From assembly GCA_947095535.1 (NCBI GenBank), contig OX352774.1, forward strand, positions 259,257,843 through 259,321,842: a DNA stretch of 64,000 bases, given 5' to 3'. The number at the start of each line of letters is the position of its first letter. Position 1 is the first letter of the stretch. The DNA is from Poecilobothrus nobilitatus (Eukaryota; Arthropoda; Insecta; Diptera; Dolichopodidae). Shown here in pieces: positions 25,319 through 36,676 of the stretch. A program made the translations under genes and the position numbers. The notes below the pieces were generated by a model. The model had not been told where the DNA came from. It ran no database searches and saw only the letters and a program-made list of their open reading frames with translations.

Positions 25319-26243
25319 ATACCCGTATGAACTATGTTCAAGGGTATAATAAATTTGCCATTACGTTTGTGACACCTTAAAGGAGTCGAGCTAGATATAG
25401 TGTCAAAGGTATGGATCGGCTCAGAATCGAATTCTGAGTCGATTAAGCCATGTACGTCCGTCCGTCCGTCCCTCCGTCCGTCCGTCCGCACGATAACTCA
25501 AAAAATAAAGGAGCTAGGAAGCTGAAATTTTTTTTACGGCACTTTTGCAAAATTGTTAGTTTTGCTATGTAAATCCAACATTTTCGGTCGGCGGGTTCGA
25601 GTAGCTGCCATACAACTTCTATCTTTATATAGAAATAACTCAGTATCTATTCAAGCTAAGTTTCTGAAATTTTGCAAATGATGATCAAGTTTTATGGCAA
25701 CAACTTCTGTAAAATCTGGTTGTGGTGGTGCGGCGGGTTCGGGTAGCTGTCATACAACTTCTCCGTTTAAATGAGAATAACTCAGTGTCTATTGAAGCTA
25801 GCAACCTGAAATTTAGTAACAAGGTGTCGAGTTACAGGCCAACAACTTTTGTAAAATTTGGTTGTGGTGGTGCAACGTGTTCGGGTAGCTCCCATACAAC
25901 TTATCCTTTTAAATGAGAATAATTCAGTGTCTATTGAAGCTAGGAACCTGAAATTTAGTAAAGAGGTGTCGAGTTATAGGGCAACAACTTTTGTAAAATT
26001 TGGTTGGTCTAGAGCAGCCGGTTCAGGTTTCTTGCACCTCTTCGAACTTAATAAAGCTAGGCGCAATAGATTCAGGTAGCTGTCATACAACTCCACAATT
26101 TACATAAATATATCTCTGTAGTTCGGTACTAAAACATCTGAATGTTTTTAAAAGATGATCAAGTTTTATAGAAACAGGATATATTACGTTCATACGGGTA
26201 TCCCAGAGTTGACACAGTCTACTCTACTGCACTCTTCCTCGTT
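25319..26243 (+). mobile_element. Family C, GTCC-bearing Helentron-like element with 142-bp internal repeats
   Basis: 5' end ATACCCGTATGAACTATG, then GGGTATAATAAATTTGCC. A run of GTCC units lies at 25455-25488, followed by GATAACTCAAAAAATAAAGG. The 3' end carries CATACGGGTATCCCAGAG, a hairpin-like GTTGAC...GTCTAC and CTTCCTCGTTT. The ends match family A, so both are INE-1-like Helentron derivatives. The middle holds three tandem units (below). Length about 925 bp; no coding capacity. Confidence 0.8.
25599..26025 (+). repeat. Three tandem 142-bp units inside the family C element
   Basis: The motif CAGTRTCTATT recurs at 25641, 25783 and 25925, exactly 142 bp apart each time. Each unit reads TCATACAACTT-like, AATGAGAATAACTCAG, GAAGCTAG, CCTGAAATTTAG, GTCGAG and AACAACTTTTGTAAAAT. 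Units two and three are nearly identical and the first has diverged. Open frames seen here are by-products of the repeat. Confidence 0.8.
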
Positions 26244-27098
26244 TTTGTTTGTTGTTGTATGCTTTTTTGTTATTGTGCTAAAAATGTTAAATCACAGTAA
26301 TAGAACATTAGTAGTAAATATTTATATCTTATGTTTTAATTTGTTGAATACCCTAAAAACTTTTACCATTACTTTTTATTTATCATTTTAAATGCTTTAT
26401 TTTAACGGTCTTACGGTCTTATGTTATTGTCGGCAGAACAAGTGAAAATTAAAATAGAATAAATTTGAAAACCGTAGATACTTTAAAAAATAGAATTAAA
26501 TTTGAAATTTCTATGAAAAATTCTAATAATGACAACTTTAATGAGGTATAAAAAAATATAATATTAGTCAATAATTTTCCTTTTTTTTGCACCTTATAAT
26601 TAAAGTATACAAACCTTTTACACAAATTAAAATATTTTTCATATTTTTAATGATGTAACGAAAAACTAACATAAAATAAAAATAAAAATAAAAATTTGTA
26701 GAATTTTTAGAATTTATTTATAAATTTTTAAATTATTTTTTTTTTTTTTTTTAAATTTAAAAATTCCATTAAAAAATTAACATAATTATTTTTAATGTAC
26801 AACGAAAAAATTCAGAACGACAATTAAACATTTCAAAATTCGAAATGAAAATATAATAATTTAAAATTTTATTTTTTTAGTTTTAATTTATCTTTATTGG
26901 TCATAATAACGAAATTGTATTATTATTGGCACACCTCAATCATCATTTTAAAATCATCAACTAAAAAATAAAAAAATAAAATATTTTATTTTTTAATATC
27001 TTAAAATAAAAGAAAAATTTATAAGATATTACAGTTATTTTGGCTATTAACCATTAGGAATTCATATTTGAAAAGTTTTTCTGACTATTGATATGTAG

Positions 27099-27144
<46 letters not shown>

Positions 27145-28361
27145 CGTTTATATTTCAATGGTCTTGAATTAATTTTTAATATTTATTTCTTTTATTTTTA
27201 TTTATTTATATTTTAATTTTACTATAAAGGTGTAGAAAATTAAAGTAATAACAAAAATTTATAGTTGTAATAATCAGGATTATATTGTAAATAAGTTAAG
27301 CTCTAATTAAAAATAAAATCAAAATAAAATCAAAATAAAATCGAAGAAAACAGTTTGGGTCAAAAAAATTATTATTAAATCTCATATAAAATATGATTTT
27401 AAAGATGGGTTTTGGGATACTGGGATTGTTTTTGTGAACGAGTAATCCTAAGTAAGTATTAACCATTATTAATATTTTTAACATGAATATTCTTTTTTTT
27501 ATTGATTGTAATAAACCTAAAAGAAACACTAACGTACACTCGTATAAAAACTGCTAGAGCCGAAGCGATAATTACGGGTCATATAGGTAATAGGTAATTC
27601 ATGCAGTCAGAATGCATTTTTTTTATAGATAATATAGAAGCTGCAACACAGTATATATAAGCTGCAAAGGGGAAGAGATCAAGGAGGCTCACACTCATCA
27701 TTTTTTTTTTTTTGAATGGCCGACCCTAGCTAGAGTCAGACAAGAAATTTGAGGATCACCTACCGTCTCAAACATAAACCAATTATTAGAAAATGAACTT
27801 GAAGAACTAATTTATATTTTTGAACTCAATGGGCTGGTTATAGAATTTAGTTGGCAATCAAAACTAAAAAGGAGAAATTTTCATCAAAAATGGTACTTTG
27901 TTTGTGCTAATTGATCTCTTGTTATAGATTTTTAGAGAGTAATCATATAAACCAAACAATCAACCAACTATTAATTGAATTTTTAATAATTGCCTTTGGT
28001 GCAATTAAGTTACGCTTTATTTTATTCAATTTCAAGTTACTTATGGGAATATAGGTATTTGGTATTATGAAACGCCCGTATTTTTGATCTATTAATTGGT
28101 ATATCAACTTTAAGTTCAGTGTTTTTAGATTTTTCTGTTATTCTTTAAAATTTGCAGAGTCAACAGACATTAAACTGATTAAAGTTTTCCACTCTATTTA
28201 TTATTTTGTCCCTACTTAACTCTAGATGACATCAGAAAACCTTTTCTGAAATAAAACAAGAAATATTTATTTAGGATTATAAATACCACGATTTATTGTC
28301 TATTCTTTTTTTATCATTAGTACATTACCCATCTTTGACGAGCTAAAGAATATAAGCTATT
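26244..28361. other. Gene-free stretch between the family C element and the retrotransposon tail
   Basis: Mostly simple A+T sequence with the AT array at 27099. A slightly G+C-richer patch at 27670-27800 (GGCCGACCCTAGCTAGAGTC) is unassigned and may be a worn repeat. Confidence 0.55.
27099..27144. repeat. (AT)n microsatellite
   Basis: AT dinucleotide array interrupted once by G at about 27128. Confidence 0.93.
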
Positions 28362-28980
28362 AACACAATGTTACATTACTGTGGGTTCCGGGGCATAGGA
28401 ACATCTCAGTAAATGAACATGCTGATGAAATAGCAAGGAGGGGTTCCAATCTAAATGCTTCACTGGAAGAAAATGTGGACCCACCACTAAACAGCGTTAA
28501 AAGAGATATCTTTCTACACTCTTCATCTCTAGCGAATAGAAGATGGAAAGAATTAACCTCATGCCGTACAACTAAGATAATATGGATGTCGTACGAGAAT
28601 AAAAGAACGGATAACCTATTGAAGCTATCTCGGTGGGACATAGCCAGAACAGTGTAGGTATGTTCACGGGACCAATTGGCGAACATGCGGCCAGATTAGA
28701 TATCCCATTCAACACATCATGCGATGCCGGAGTTGTGGTGAACAGAATGAGAAAGAAACCATTATACACTTCACGTGTAAATGCCCAGGGCTGGCCAGGG
28801 CCAGAAGAGTATCTCTGGGTAGTCATGAACTTAACGATCTTATCGATGTAGCGGTTAAGTAACCTGCAGAAATGGTAAGGTTCCTGAATGCCGCGAAATG
28901 GATCTAAAATTAAATCCGATATAGCCTAAATATAAGTCTTGTGGTAACGGTAGTGACATAATAATAATAAAAAAAAAATT
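28362..28980 (+). pseudogene. 5'-truncated non-LTR retrotransposon tail (RNase H end plus CCHC-like motif)
   Basis: The frame starting at 28370 reads VTLLWVPGHRNISVNEHADE, the C-terminal part of a retroelement RNase H domain (known motif W-V-P-G-H...N-E-x-A-D). It runs to a stop at 28655-28657. A frameshift then continues as TGPIGEHAARLDIPFN near 28665-28715. A second shift leads into RSCGEQNEKETIIHFTCKCP (28728-28787), a cysteine/histidine motif typical of the C-terminus of I/Jockey/LOA-like elements. An in-frame TAA at 28860 precedes PAEMVRFLNAAKWI and a final stop at 28905. The 3' end is a TAA-repeat then A-run tail near 28960-28979, as known for I-type elements. Everything upstream of RNase H is missing (5' truncation). 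Three frames and a premature stop show it is dead. Confidence 0.82.
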
Positions 28981-30118
28981 TATATTATTATAAATCACTA
29001 CACTTGAAGAACTTAGTAGTAATCTTTATTTGCGGTTCAACGTCAAAATATTGACCTTGCTTTGAGTATTTGAGTAAATTATAAAAAGATCTCCTATAGA
29101 TTACCGAAAAATTTTGTGCAATTTCTTCAACTTCAAGTTTTCCACAATTTTTTAATTCTATAAAAATCTACAAAACTTCAAATACTCTTATTATTGTGCC
29201 CATTACTTTTATAATGTAAAACATGAACATAATTAAAAAATTATAACAAATATAATTAAAAAAAAGAAATAAAAAAATTTTAAAAATATTTTTGTAATAA
29301 AACTTATCATATTATGATTAATGCAAAACTAATTTTTTTTTTTTACTTAAAAAAAAAAACAGTAAATTGGCATCGAAGATGAAAAAAATAACTCCAAAAT
29401 AATATTATGAATATTATGATGTGTGTATTATGAATTGGTGCACGACTATAACTTGAAAAAAAATTTTTAGAAATCTATAGATAAAAGTATCGAATGGTCA
29501 AAATCGCGAGAAAAAAAGTATTTAATAGAGACAAAATCTATAAATAAATTAAAACATTTCAATTTTTTTAAAAAATTAGGTACAGGGTGTTTCAAAAAAC
29601 AAAATTCTTTATAATATAATTATTGGAAAAATCTTTACTATTTATTGAACATTATAAAACAAGAATAGAATTTATTTGCTTTCTCCTGAAATTTTCGAAA
29701 ACCACGAAAGTTTTCGCCGAAATTCATATATTCCGTTCGAATTTTTCGTAAATTATACTCTTTTATATTTTTGTAAAGATAAAAGAAAAAGGTTTGCATA
29801 AAATTTTGGTAAATTTACTGGGCGTTCCAAAAATAAAATGATACCATATATGAAATCTAAAATACAATACGGTGATGCCAAGGACATGTTATTTAGTTTT
29901 TTTTTTTAATTTGAAATTTTTAAAAATTTCAATATTTTTCGAAAAAAAATTTATTTTATAGATTTTCTGTTTCGAATTTTTTTGTTTTTTTCGGATATCA
30001 TACATTACTCATTATGCATATTATTTAATTTTATTATAATATCATATGAAATAAATTACTAATTAAACAGTTATTAGTTATTATTTAAATATTGACCAAT
30101 GGCAATAATAATATTTTT
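28981..30118. other. Gene-free stretch with possible transposon-end scraps
   Basis: TACAGGGTGTTTCAAAAAAC at 29580 and a similar GGGCGTTCCAAAAATAAAAT at 29820 look like transposon ends pointing the same way, but no partner end was found. Confidence 0.4.
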
Positions 30119-31700
30119 ATACCCGTACGATAGGATCGGGTATAATAAAATTACTCCTCCGTTTGTAACACCTCGAAATAAGCGAGCTAGATATACCTTC
30201 AAAGGTATGGATCGGATCAGAAAAAAATTCTAAGACTTTTGAGCCATGTCCGTCCGTCAGCACGCTAACTCAAAAACTAAGAAAGCTAGAATCTTGAAAT
30301 TTACACAAAATATTCTGGGAGTAATTTGTAGGTTCCCTATTTTTTTTGGTTGAGTTTGGACCAAGCCTTAGGGTAGCTCTCGAACACCTAACTTTTAGAT
30401 CCCGACATTTTTTTTGAAATAGAGCTATAAAATTTTAAGTGCTGATAGATTTCACAAAAATATTAATTTTATTTTTAATAACTTTCTTTTGCAGCCTCAC
30501 CCGTTACGGAGCTACAGCTCCCCAAAGGTTTAAAAAAGCTCTATATTTAAATTGTTATAACACAAGTTGTATAAGGTATATCTTCATTTTGAAAACGCCA
30601 AACGATTACTACTTTCATTAGCTTTAAAAGTATATATACAATAAATATATATTTGTGGCATACGGTGTCTTAATTTACCGTTATGCGAAACTCAAATTTT
30701 GCAAAATCCTATAACCCTTCTATCTTCTAAACGGTTTAAGTTGGAAACTTGAAATTTTGACAGAAGTTAGATCTTTGAAAATTAGTATGAGTCATTTCAG
30801 AAATTTTTTTTTTATCACTCCCCGTTTAGGAGCTGTAAGGGGTCAAAAACTGAAAATTTCTTATTTTTAAACACCTGTAACTTGAACACCTGTTAAAATT
30901 TTTTTGAAGTAATACACAAAAATTAAAGCTTTAATATTATACTCTTATTTCTGTTAACAACTTTTTTTAATAATATAGGGTTACTTTATAATTGACGAAA
31001 GTGTTACTTGGTTTTTTCAAACAAATTCTAACAAATTCTAACAAATTTCTTTAACGAATTTTTTCCATTTTGTTTTACTCGATAATTTGAAATTGTTGAG
31101 GATATATAATGCGTAGTAGAAAAAAATATAATTAAATAAACAACATAACGGTTGCTTGAAGAATTTTTATTATTATTTATATGATATTGATATATATACA
31201 TACTTATATAATATCATGTTCATTTACATATCGTATATGTTACTAGTGAATGAATGATAAGAGTATAGATATATATTATATAGCGCCGTATTTACATACA
31301 TATATGTATTTTATTGTAGTTATAAGAAATTATTCTGTCAATGGAATATTTAAATATAATATAATATAATATTTAAAATTATGATTACTATTTTGTACTA
31401 AGTAAATTTAATATACATTTACCGCTTAGTATTAAATGGTACTATAGAATATTTGAAAAAGTTTTGGATTGATAATCGTTATGTGGAAGGTTAAAATCTG
31501 CTTTTGAAGAATGTATAAACATATAGTTTGAATATATGTACAACCCATAATTCTAGAAATTATAAAATTCACCCAAATTATTTTACAATACTAAAATATT
31601 AAAAAAATAATATTGTAAGCAAAGTGACAGGCTGTGAACATACTAACGGTTCGTACGGGTATCTAAGAGTTGACAAAGTCAACTGTATTCTTCCTCGTTT
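30119..31700 (+). mobile_element. Full-length family A element, INE-1/DINE-1-like non-autonomous Helentron
   Basis: Begins ATACCCGTACGA and near the 3' end carries the inverse TCGTACGGGTAT (subterminal inverted repeats). This is followed by a hairpin AGTTGAC-AAA-GTCAACT and the terminal GTATTCTTCCTCGTTT. It contains GAGCCATGTCCGTCCGTC followed by a block about opening with AACTCAAAAACTAAG, and no long frame. These hallmarks match fly INE-1/DINE-1 elements, known to be non-autonomous Helentrons mobilised in trans by a Rep/helicase protein. Inside, a module around CCCGTTACGGAGCTAC (about 30500) recurs diverged at about 30825 (CCCGTTTAGGAGCTGT). About 1.58 kb long; it shares most of its length with the copies at 7.6, 39.9 and 43.4 kb. 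Confidence 0.85.
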
Positions 31701-33685
31701 TAGTTAAAAATAATTTTAATAGTTCATTAAATTTAAATTTCAAATAAATTAACATTATATGGGTATATGGACATTATGTTATTATTTATTTATCAATTTT
31801 TTTTTAATGAAATAAAAAAAACTTTCTGGCTTAAATAGAACTTATTGAGTAATATTTTTTCAGATCCTCTTCTATCTTAAGATTTGTAGTTTTTCAATTC
31901 TTTCTTTTTAAATTTATATTTTTCGTTTTCAACAAAAAAAAAAATCTGTTTCTTTCGCATTTTTATATGAGAATAGTATTTATAGTTTAACATGAATTGA
32001 AGGTACTACAGTTTTTAGCTAATTATTAACAATCACATTTAATTCACTTAAATGCATATAGTTTTTTTTTTTTTTTCCTAAGGGAGGTGGGAATTTTCCA
32101 AAGACAACAAGAATATCCCCCTTAGTAGTGTCAGATTCTTACTAAACCCACCTCCCCCTTTAGCCAATATAATGGGATGAAATCCTTACCCTTACCCTTA
32201 TATTGGCTAGGGAGTAGTAGTTATAAAACAGTAGTTTTGTTAATTACGCTGCTGGTACACTAAATGACATATTGTCAACATTATATTGGAAATTCATTAA
32301 CAACAATTTGAATTAATATACAATTTGAGTGGTGACTGAGTGGTGTTTACATCTAAATGGATAAAGATTGACATTATAATTGACAATATTTTTTTTAGTG
32401 TGATTGCCCAGTATAACGTTTTGTGTTCTGATATCACAAAAAAAATATTTAGAATAAGAATAAGTCTTTTATTCTTTTGCAAAAAATATATGTTGTATTA
32501 TACCAGTAATTTATTCTATCGTTCCTAAAAGTATGCTCTGTAAATACATGTGTCCGATGTATTTATTCTGATGTAATTTTATTTGTTACATAAAAACTTT
32601 TATATATTTTAAATTTATTTATTTTCTTTTGATTTTAGGATGTGTAGATTAAATCAATACTAAAAAATTATAAATATGATTTATATAAACTTAAAGAAAC
32701 TTTTTTAAATTCTTAAAGTAACAGTTTTGAGATGTTGAATTAAAGATTTTCGTGAGGTATATGGCCGTTAGAAGAAAACAATGTAGCAAATGGTACATTT
32801 CCCATACAAAAATAATGTGTTATCAAACACCTATTTAATTAAATGAGGGGTTTTGCAAAACGATTCTAAGTAAAAAGGACTTCAGCTTGCAAACGTGAAT
32901 TTAACAAGAAGTATTGCGAAATTAATTATAATGACCACAAATTTTGTCCACACATATGAAGTAAATAATTATCTTATATTATTGCACATTTTATGTTACC
33001 TGAAAAGGTAATCTGAAATTTATAGAATATTGTATATTCTAGATAATGGGAAAAATAGCAAAGTGTCCCACAAGCTAAAACATAAAATTTTCAAAAATAC
33101 AGTCTTCGATCTGTCTTCGAAAATTTAAAGTTGGATATATTATAGATAGAACTGAAGTTCGTATAAAATTTAATAGAATGGAAAATAATTGTAAAACTGT
33201 TTTGCTCTTACAATATGCATATTAAAGTTATGTACATATATAATTAGTAGTATTAAATACAATGTAGGTACAATATGTATATTAAAAGTTTTTACAAAAT
33301 GTTTAAATGTCTTAAATTTTAAAAAATGTCAAAATTTTTAAATATTACCTATTTGAAATTTTTTTTTATAACATACATAGTCAAAAATTTTAAATCAATC
33401 GTATTGTCATATATCTTAAGATCTTGATTAAATTTATGTTATTTTCATTATTTTATGCTTTTAATTGAAATTTAAAAATATACGGAAAATGTTAATTCAA
33501 ATATTTCAAAACTTTATTTTTATTTTTAACTTTTGTTATTGCAGTTTTTCATTGTATTGTGTTGCAAGATTTATAAATGGCATAACTTCAAATATTTTTG
33601 ACACAATTCAATATTTTTTGATTTGTTCTCGTTTTATTTTATCCCCAAATCAATCTAATTGACCACTCTTTTGAATCTGCTATAA
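31701..33685. other. Gene-free A+T-rich stretch
   Basis: Contains the compound hairpin near 32.1 kb. Short frames at 32.3 and 33.5 kb show no motif. Confidence 0.6.
32081..32215. repeat. Compound hairpin with TTACCC units
   Basis: TAGCCAATATAA (32161-32172) pairs with TTATATTGGCTA (32198-32209) around a loop holding CTTACCCTTACCCTTA. Outside, GGGAGGTGGGAA (about 32081) faces CCCACCTCCCC (32148-32158). The stretch is more G+C rich than its flanks and may be a worn mobile element. The TTACCC units are too few to indicate telomeric DNA. Confidence 0.45.
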
Positions 33686-34692
33686 GTATAACTCAGAAGA
33701 GTGTACAGTTGAATTAGTCAACTCTAGGATACTCGCACAAATATATGAAATGTCATAATATAATATCTACTTCCTTTTTTTTTAAACGTTTCCCCTCCCT
33801 GACCGCTCGTTGGGAGTCACCTTTCAAATTAATATTCTCTAGCATAAAAAAGTTATTTGCAGAGTCATCAGTAATTTATACAATAGTGTTTTCACAAAAA
33901 AAAAAAAAGAAAAATATAAAGATCTAATACTAATATCGTAAAAACTAAAAATATCATACTTTAATATTTTTATTTTATTTATATTATATCATCTTACCAT
34001 ATAATCAAAATTTAAGATATTTAACTTAATGAAATATATTATTGCATATTTCGTAGTGGTATGACACTGGTAAGTTGTCAGAATAAATTCAGCAAAACCA
34101 GCCAAACCAGTTAAATACAGAAATTCTTGCCATTAAACTTGATCACCTGACTACCCCAGGAAGCTGTAGCTGTAACTAACTAAATTTTGCTGATGTCATT
34201 GGCATAAAACTTAACTGTTTTGACAAAATTTTAAATATCCAGCATTTATATAGACACAAGATACCAAGTTATGATATCATATATATAAAAAAAAAAAAGT
34301 TGTATGACTGCTACCCGATTCTGTTGCTTTAGAGGAACAACATTTTTCAAAGGTCGTTATTTTAAACTGTGACAATTTCAGAATTTTAGCTTAATTAGAC
34401 TTAGAACTATGTTTATATTAAAAAGAAGTTGTATGACAACTATTAAAACCGGTCAGTCGAACTTGTTCAATTTCAATAGTGAAATTATAGTATTTACATG
34501 AAAATGAAATGATAAACATTTAAGAAACTTACAGCTTGTTTTTTGAGTTATCATGCGGAAGTGTGAACGAACGAACTTACATAACTAAATCGACTCAGAA
34601 TTCGATGTTCAATAAAAAACTTTACCGTAACTATCTAGTCTGGCAAACGTAATTGCAAATTTATTATACCCTTGGACTATGTTCATATGATT
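33686..34692 (-). mobile_element. Diverged GTCC-family Helentron-like element
   Basis: The left edge is the reversed 3' end: GAAGAGTGTACAGTTG, then the hairpin arms GTTGAATTAGTCAAC and GGATACTCG. The right edge is the reversed 5' end: TTTATTATACCCTTGG, then ACTATGTTCATATGAT. Near 34540-34600 the order TTGAGTTATCATGCGGA, then ATCGACTCAGAATTCGA, mirrors family C, but the GTCC run has decayed to GAACGAACGAAC. TTGTATGAC recurs at 34299 and 34428, remnants of the internal unit. Confidence 0.65.
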
Positions 34693-35699
34693 TGTTATGG
34701 AATAATATCTGATTTTATACGTCCTGGTATTCTACCATCAAATTACTTTTAAACGGACAATTCTATTTTTTGTAATATGATTATGTGTATTTAAAGATTT
34801 AAAAAATATACAACGCAAATATAACAGAGGAGACTCTTCCTCTTTATGCAATCGTATTTTAGATATGTTGCATAAGCGTGGGTTTGAAATCATGTAAACA
34901 AAAAAAAATTTTTTTTTTTTTTTTTCAATTTATTTTAAATTCTTGTGTAATGTTTTTTTTTTTTTTTTGATATCTTAAGTCATATCTAGTTTTCAAATCT
35001 TAAACAAATGAACTAAAAAATGTGACACAATCCAGTAACGATGGTACAGTTTAAAGTTTGCAAAAATATTGTACGTAACAGATGAAAAGAAGGCTTTGGA
35101 AGTTTTTTGAAATTTCAATTTGTATGAAAAGTAAATTTAATTTTAAAGCCAGAGGTTCGGTAGAGAAAAATTTTAAATTTCAATGAATGATTTGAGTTTA
35201 AAATTTGTAAAAAATTCTTTAAATATTAAATAGAGTTAAATAGAAAAGACAAAAATGACAAAATATCATGCGATTCTTCCTGGTAATAATTTAATGAAAA
35301 ATAGCCCCAGGATGCTTAAATCTTTTTTTAAAAAGAAATAAACTAAGAGAATTTTTTTAAGTTTTTGGAAATAAATCTATTGATATTAGATCTTCTAACT
35401 ATTGCTAGTAAAATATCCACTGAAGTACCAAAAGTTCCAAAAAATCTACTGCTACTAGTATCTTTTTATACAGTTAAAAAAAAAAAAAGTTTAGTTGAAA
35501 TGAAAGTTCGTGTCCAGCCATAAGTACCTCGCCCTAACGGATCGCACTTTTGTCTAAAGAAAATCCTTCGTATTTAACATTTCTCAGACAATTTCAAAAA
35601 AAATTTCGCAGATAGTTGCGTAATTTAGGTAATTTCCATAATATCAAATAAACACCATAAAGGATAGGTATGAACTTATAATAACATTCACTCGTCAGC
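34693..35699. other. Gene-free A+T-rich stretch
   Basis: Long A and T runs at 34900-34970. A G+C-richer patch (TACCTCGCCCTAACGGATCG, 35525-35544) is unassigned. Confidence 0.55.
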
Positions 35700-36388
35700 T
35701 GTAATCGGAAATGTCACACTAAAACAAAATGCAAAAGCATTTGATCATCTACTACAAGTTGTTTGATAAAAATGATTTTGTCGCAATGCTGTTAAACTTT
35801 TGCAAGAAATATTATTTGACGCGATTAAACATAAAAATAAAAAGTTGTGAAATAAAATTTAGAAAATCAAAATGGGATTTGACATTGTTGGTAAATTATT
35901 TTTAGGCACAATCATAAAAATAAATTGAATCTACTGAAAATGGAAATTCGAAATTTTTTGCTTAATTATTTCTCTATGAACTTTTTTCCACACTGGAGCT
36001 TTGGCTTTTTTACCATGTTGAAACACTGGTTCGAATTGCAACCTAACGCTTATCAAAAGCTACACAAAATCAGTGCTCTAGTGTTCTAAGAAGTCATCAC
36101 TGCAACATAAAGTTATAATGTTTCGAAAATTTAAAAATAAATCTAATTATTAAAATTTTTTATTTACTTTTCAGTATCTATTGTGTGCATGTATAAACAT
36201 TTTTTGACTAAATTGCAATTGCAAAACATGACATTTCCATTTAGGTGATTTGTGTCTTACTAATTAATCGAATTTACTGCAAAAGTAAAAATCGAAGTGT
36301 GATATTAAAAATGACGATATTTAAATCGAACTACTTTTTCGATTAAACTACAAATGCAGTTTACTTTAGTGCGACATTTCCGATTACA
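35700..36388. mobile_element. TIR-flanked non-autonomous DNA transposon
   Basis: The left end TGTAATCGGAAATGTCACAC continues CTAAA; the right end is its complement, TTTAGTGCGACATTTCCGATTACA split over 36365-36388, with one mismatch in 24. About 689 bp. The interior is ordinary A+T-rich DNA with no frame. No target duplication was recognised, so the superfamily stays open. Confidence 0.7.
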
Positions 36389-36429
36389 CCTAACTTTTAC
36401 CAAATTTCAGATGCCTCATAATTTCAGAT

Positions 36430-36671
36430 GTCTAGCTTAAGTACCAAGAAATGATAGCTATTCGATTCGAACATGTTGCGATAAATTAATCAAAATTAGC
36501 TGAAGTCGTCGAAGTATTGTGTCGCAAATGCTGTCATATGGCTTAATCGACTCATTATTAGATCCTGAACAAGAATATAACACTCTTCCATATCTATCTC
36601 GTCTCCTTTAATTTGTCAACTAATGTAATTGCAAAATAATTATACCCATGAATTATGTTCATCAGGATATA
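36430..36671 (-). mobile_element. 5' fragment of a GTCC-family Helentron-like element
   Basis: Reverse complement of the family C 5' end: TATACCCATGAATTATG, then CATCAGGATAT at the right edge, with GGCTTAATCGACTCATTA and ATCTATCTCGTCTCCTTTA upstream. The GTCC region and everything 3' of it cannot be traced. A pogo-like element begins within a few bases of its right edge. Confidence 0.55.
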
Positions 36672-36676
36672 AGTAC

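Noticed and set aside
25722..26079. Two overlapping open frames of 64 and 73 codons with similar sequence
   Set aside because: They arise from consecutive 142-bp repeat units of the family C element, which explains their similarity; no domain.
28360..28686. 108-codon minus-strand frame
   Set aside because: It lies antisense to the recognisable RNase H sequence of the retrotransposon tail.
29580..29860. Transposon-end-like CAGGGTGTTTCAAAAA and a similar GGGCGTTCCAAAAA
   Set aside because: Both point the same way and no complementary partner end was found; too little to call an element.
32185..32200. Telomere-like TTACCC repeats
   Set aside because: Only two to three units inside a hairpin loop; fly telomeres do not use this repeat as far as I know.
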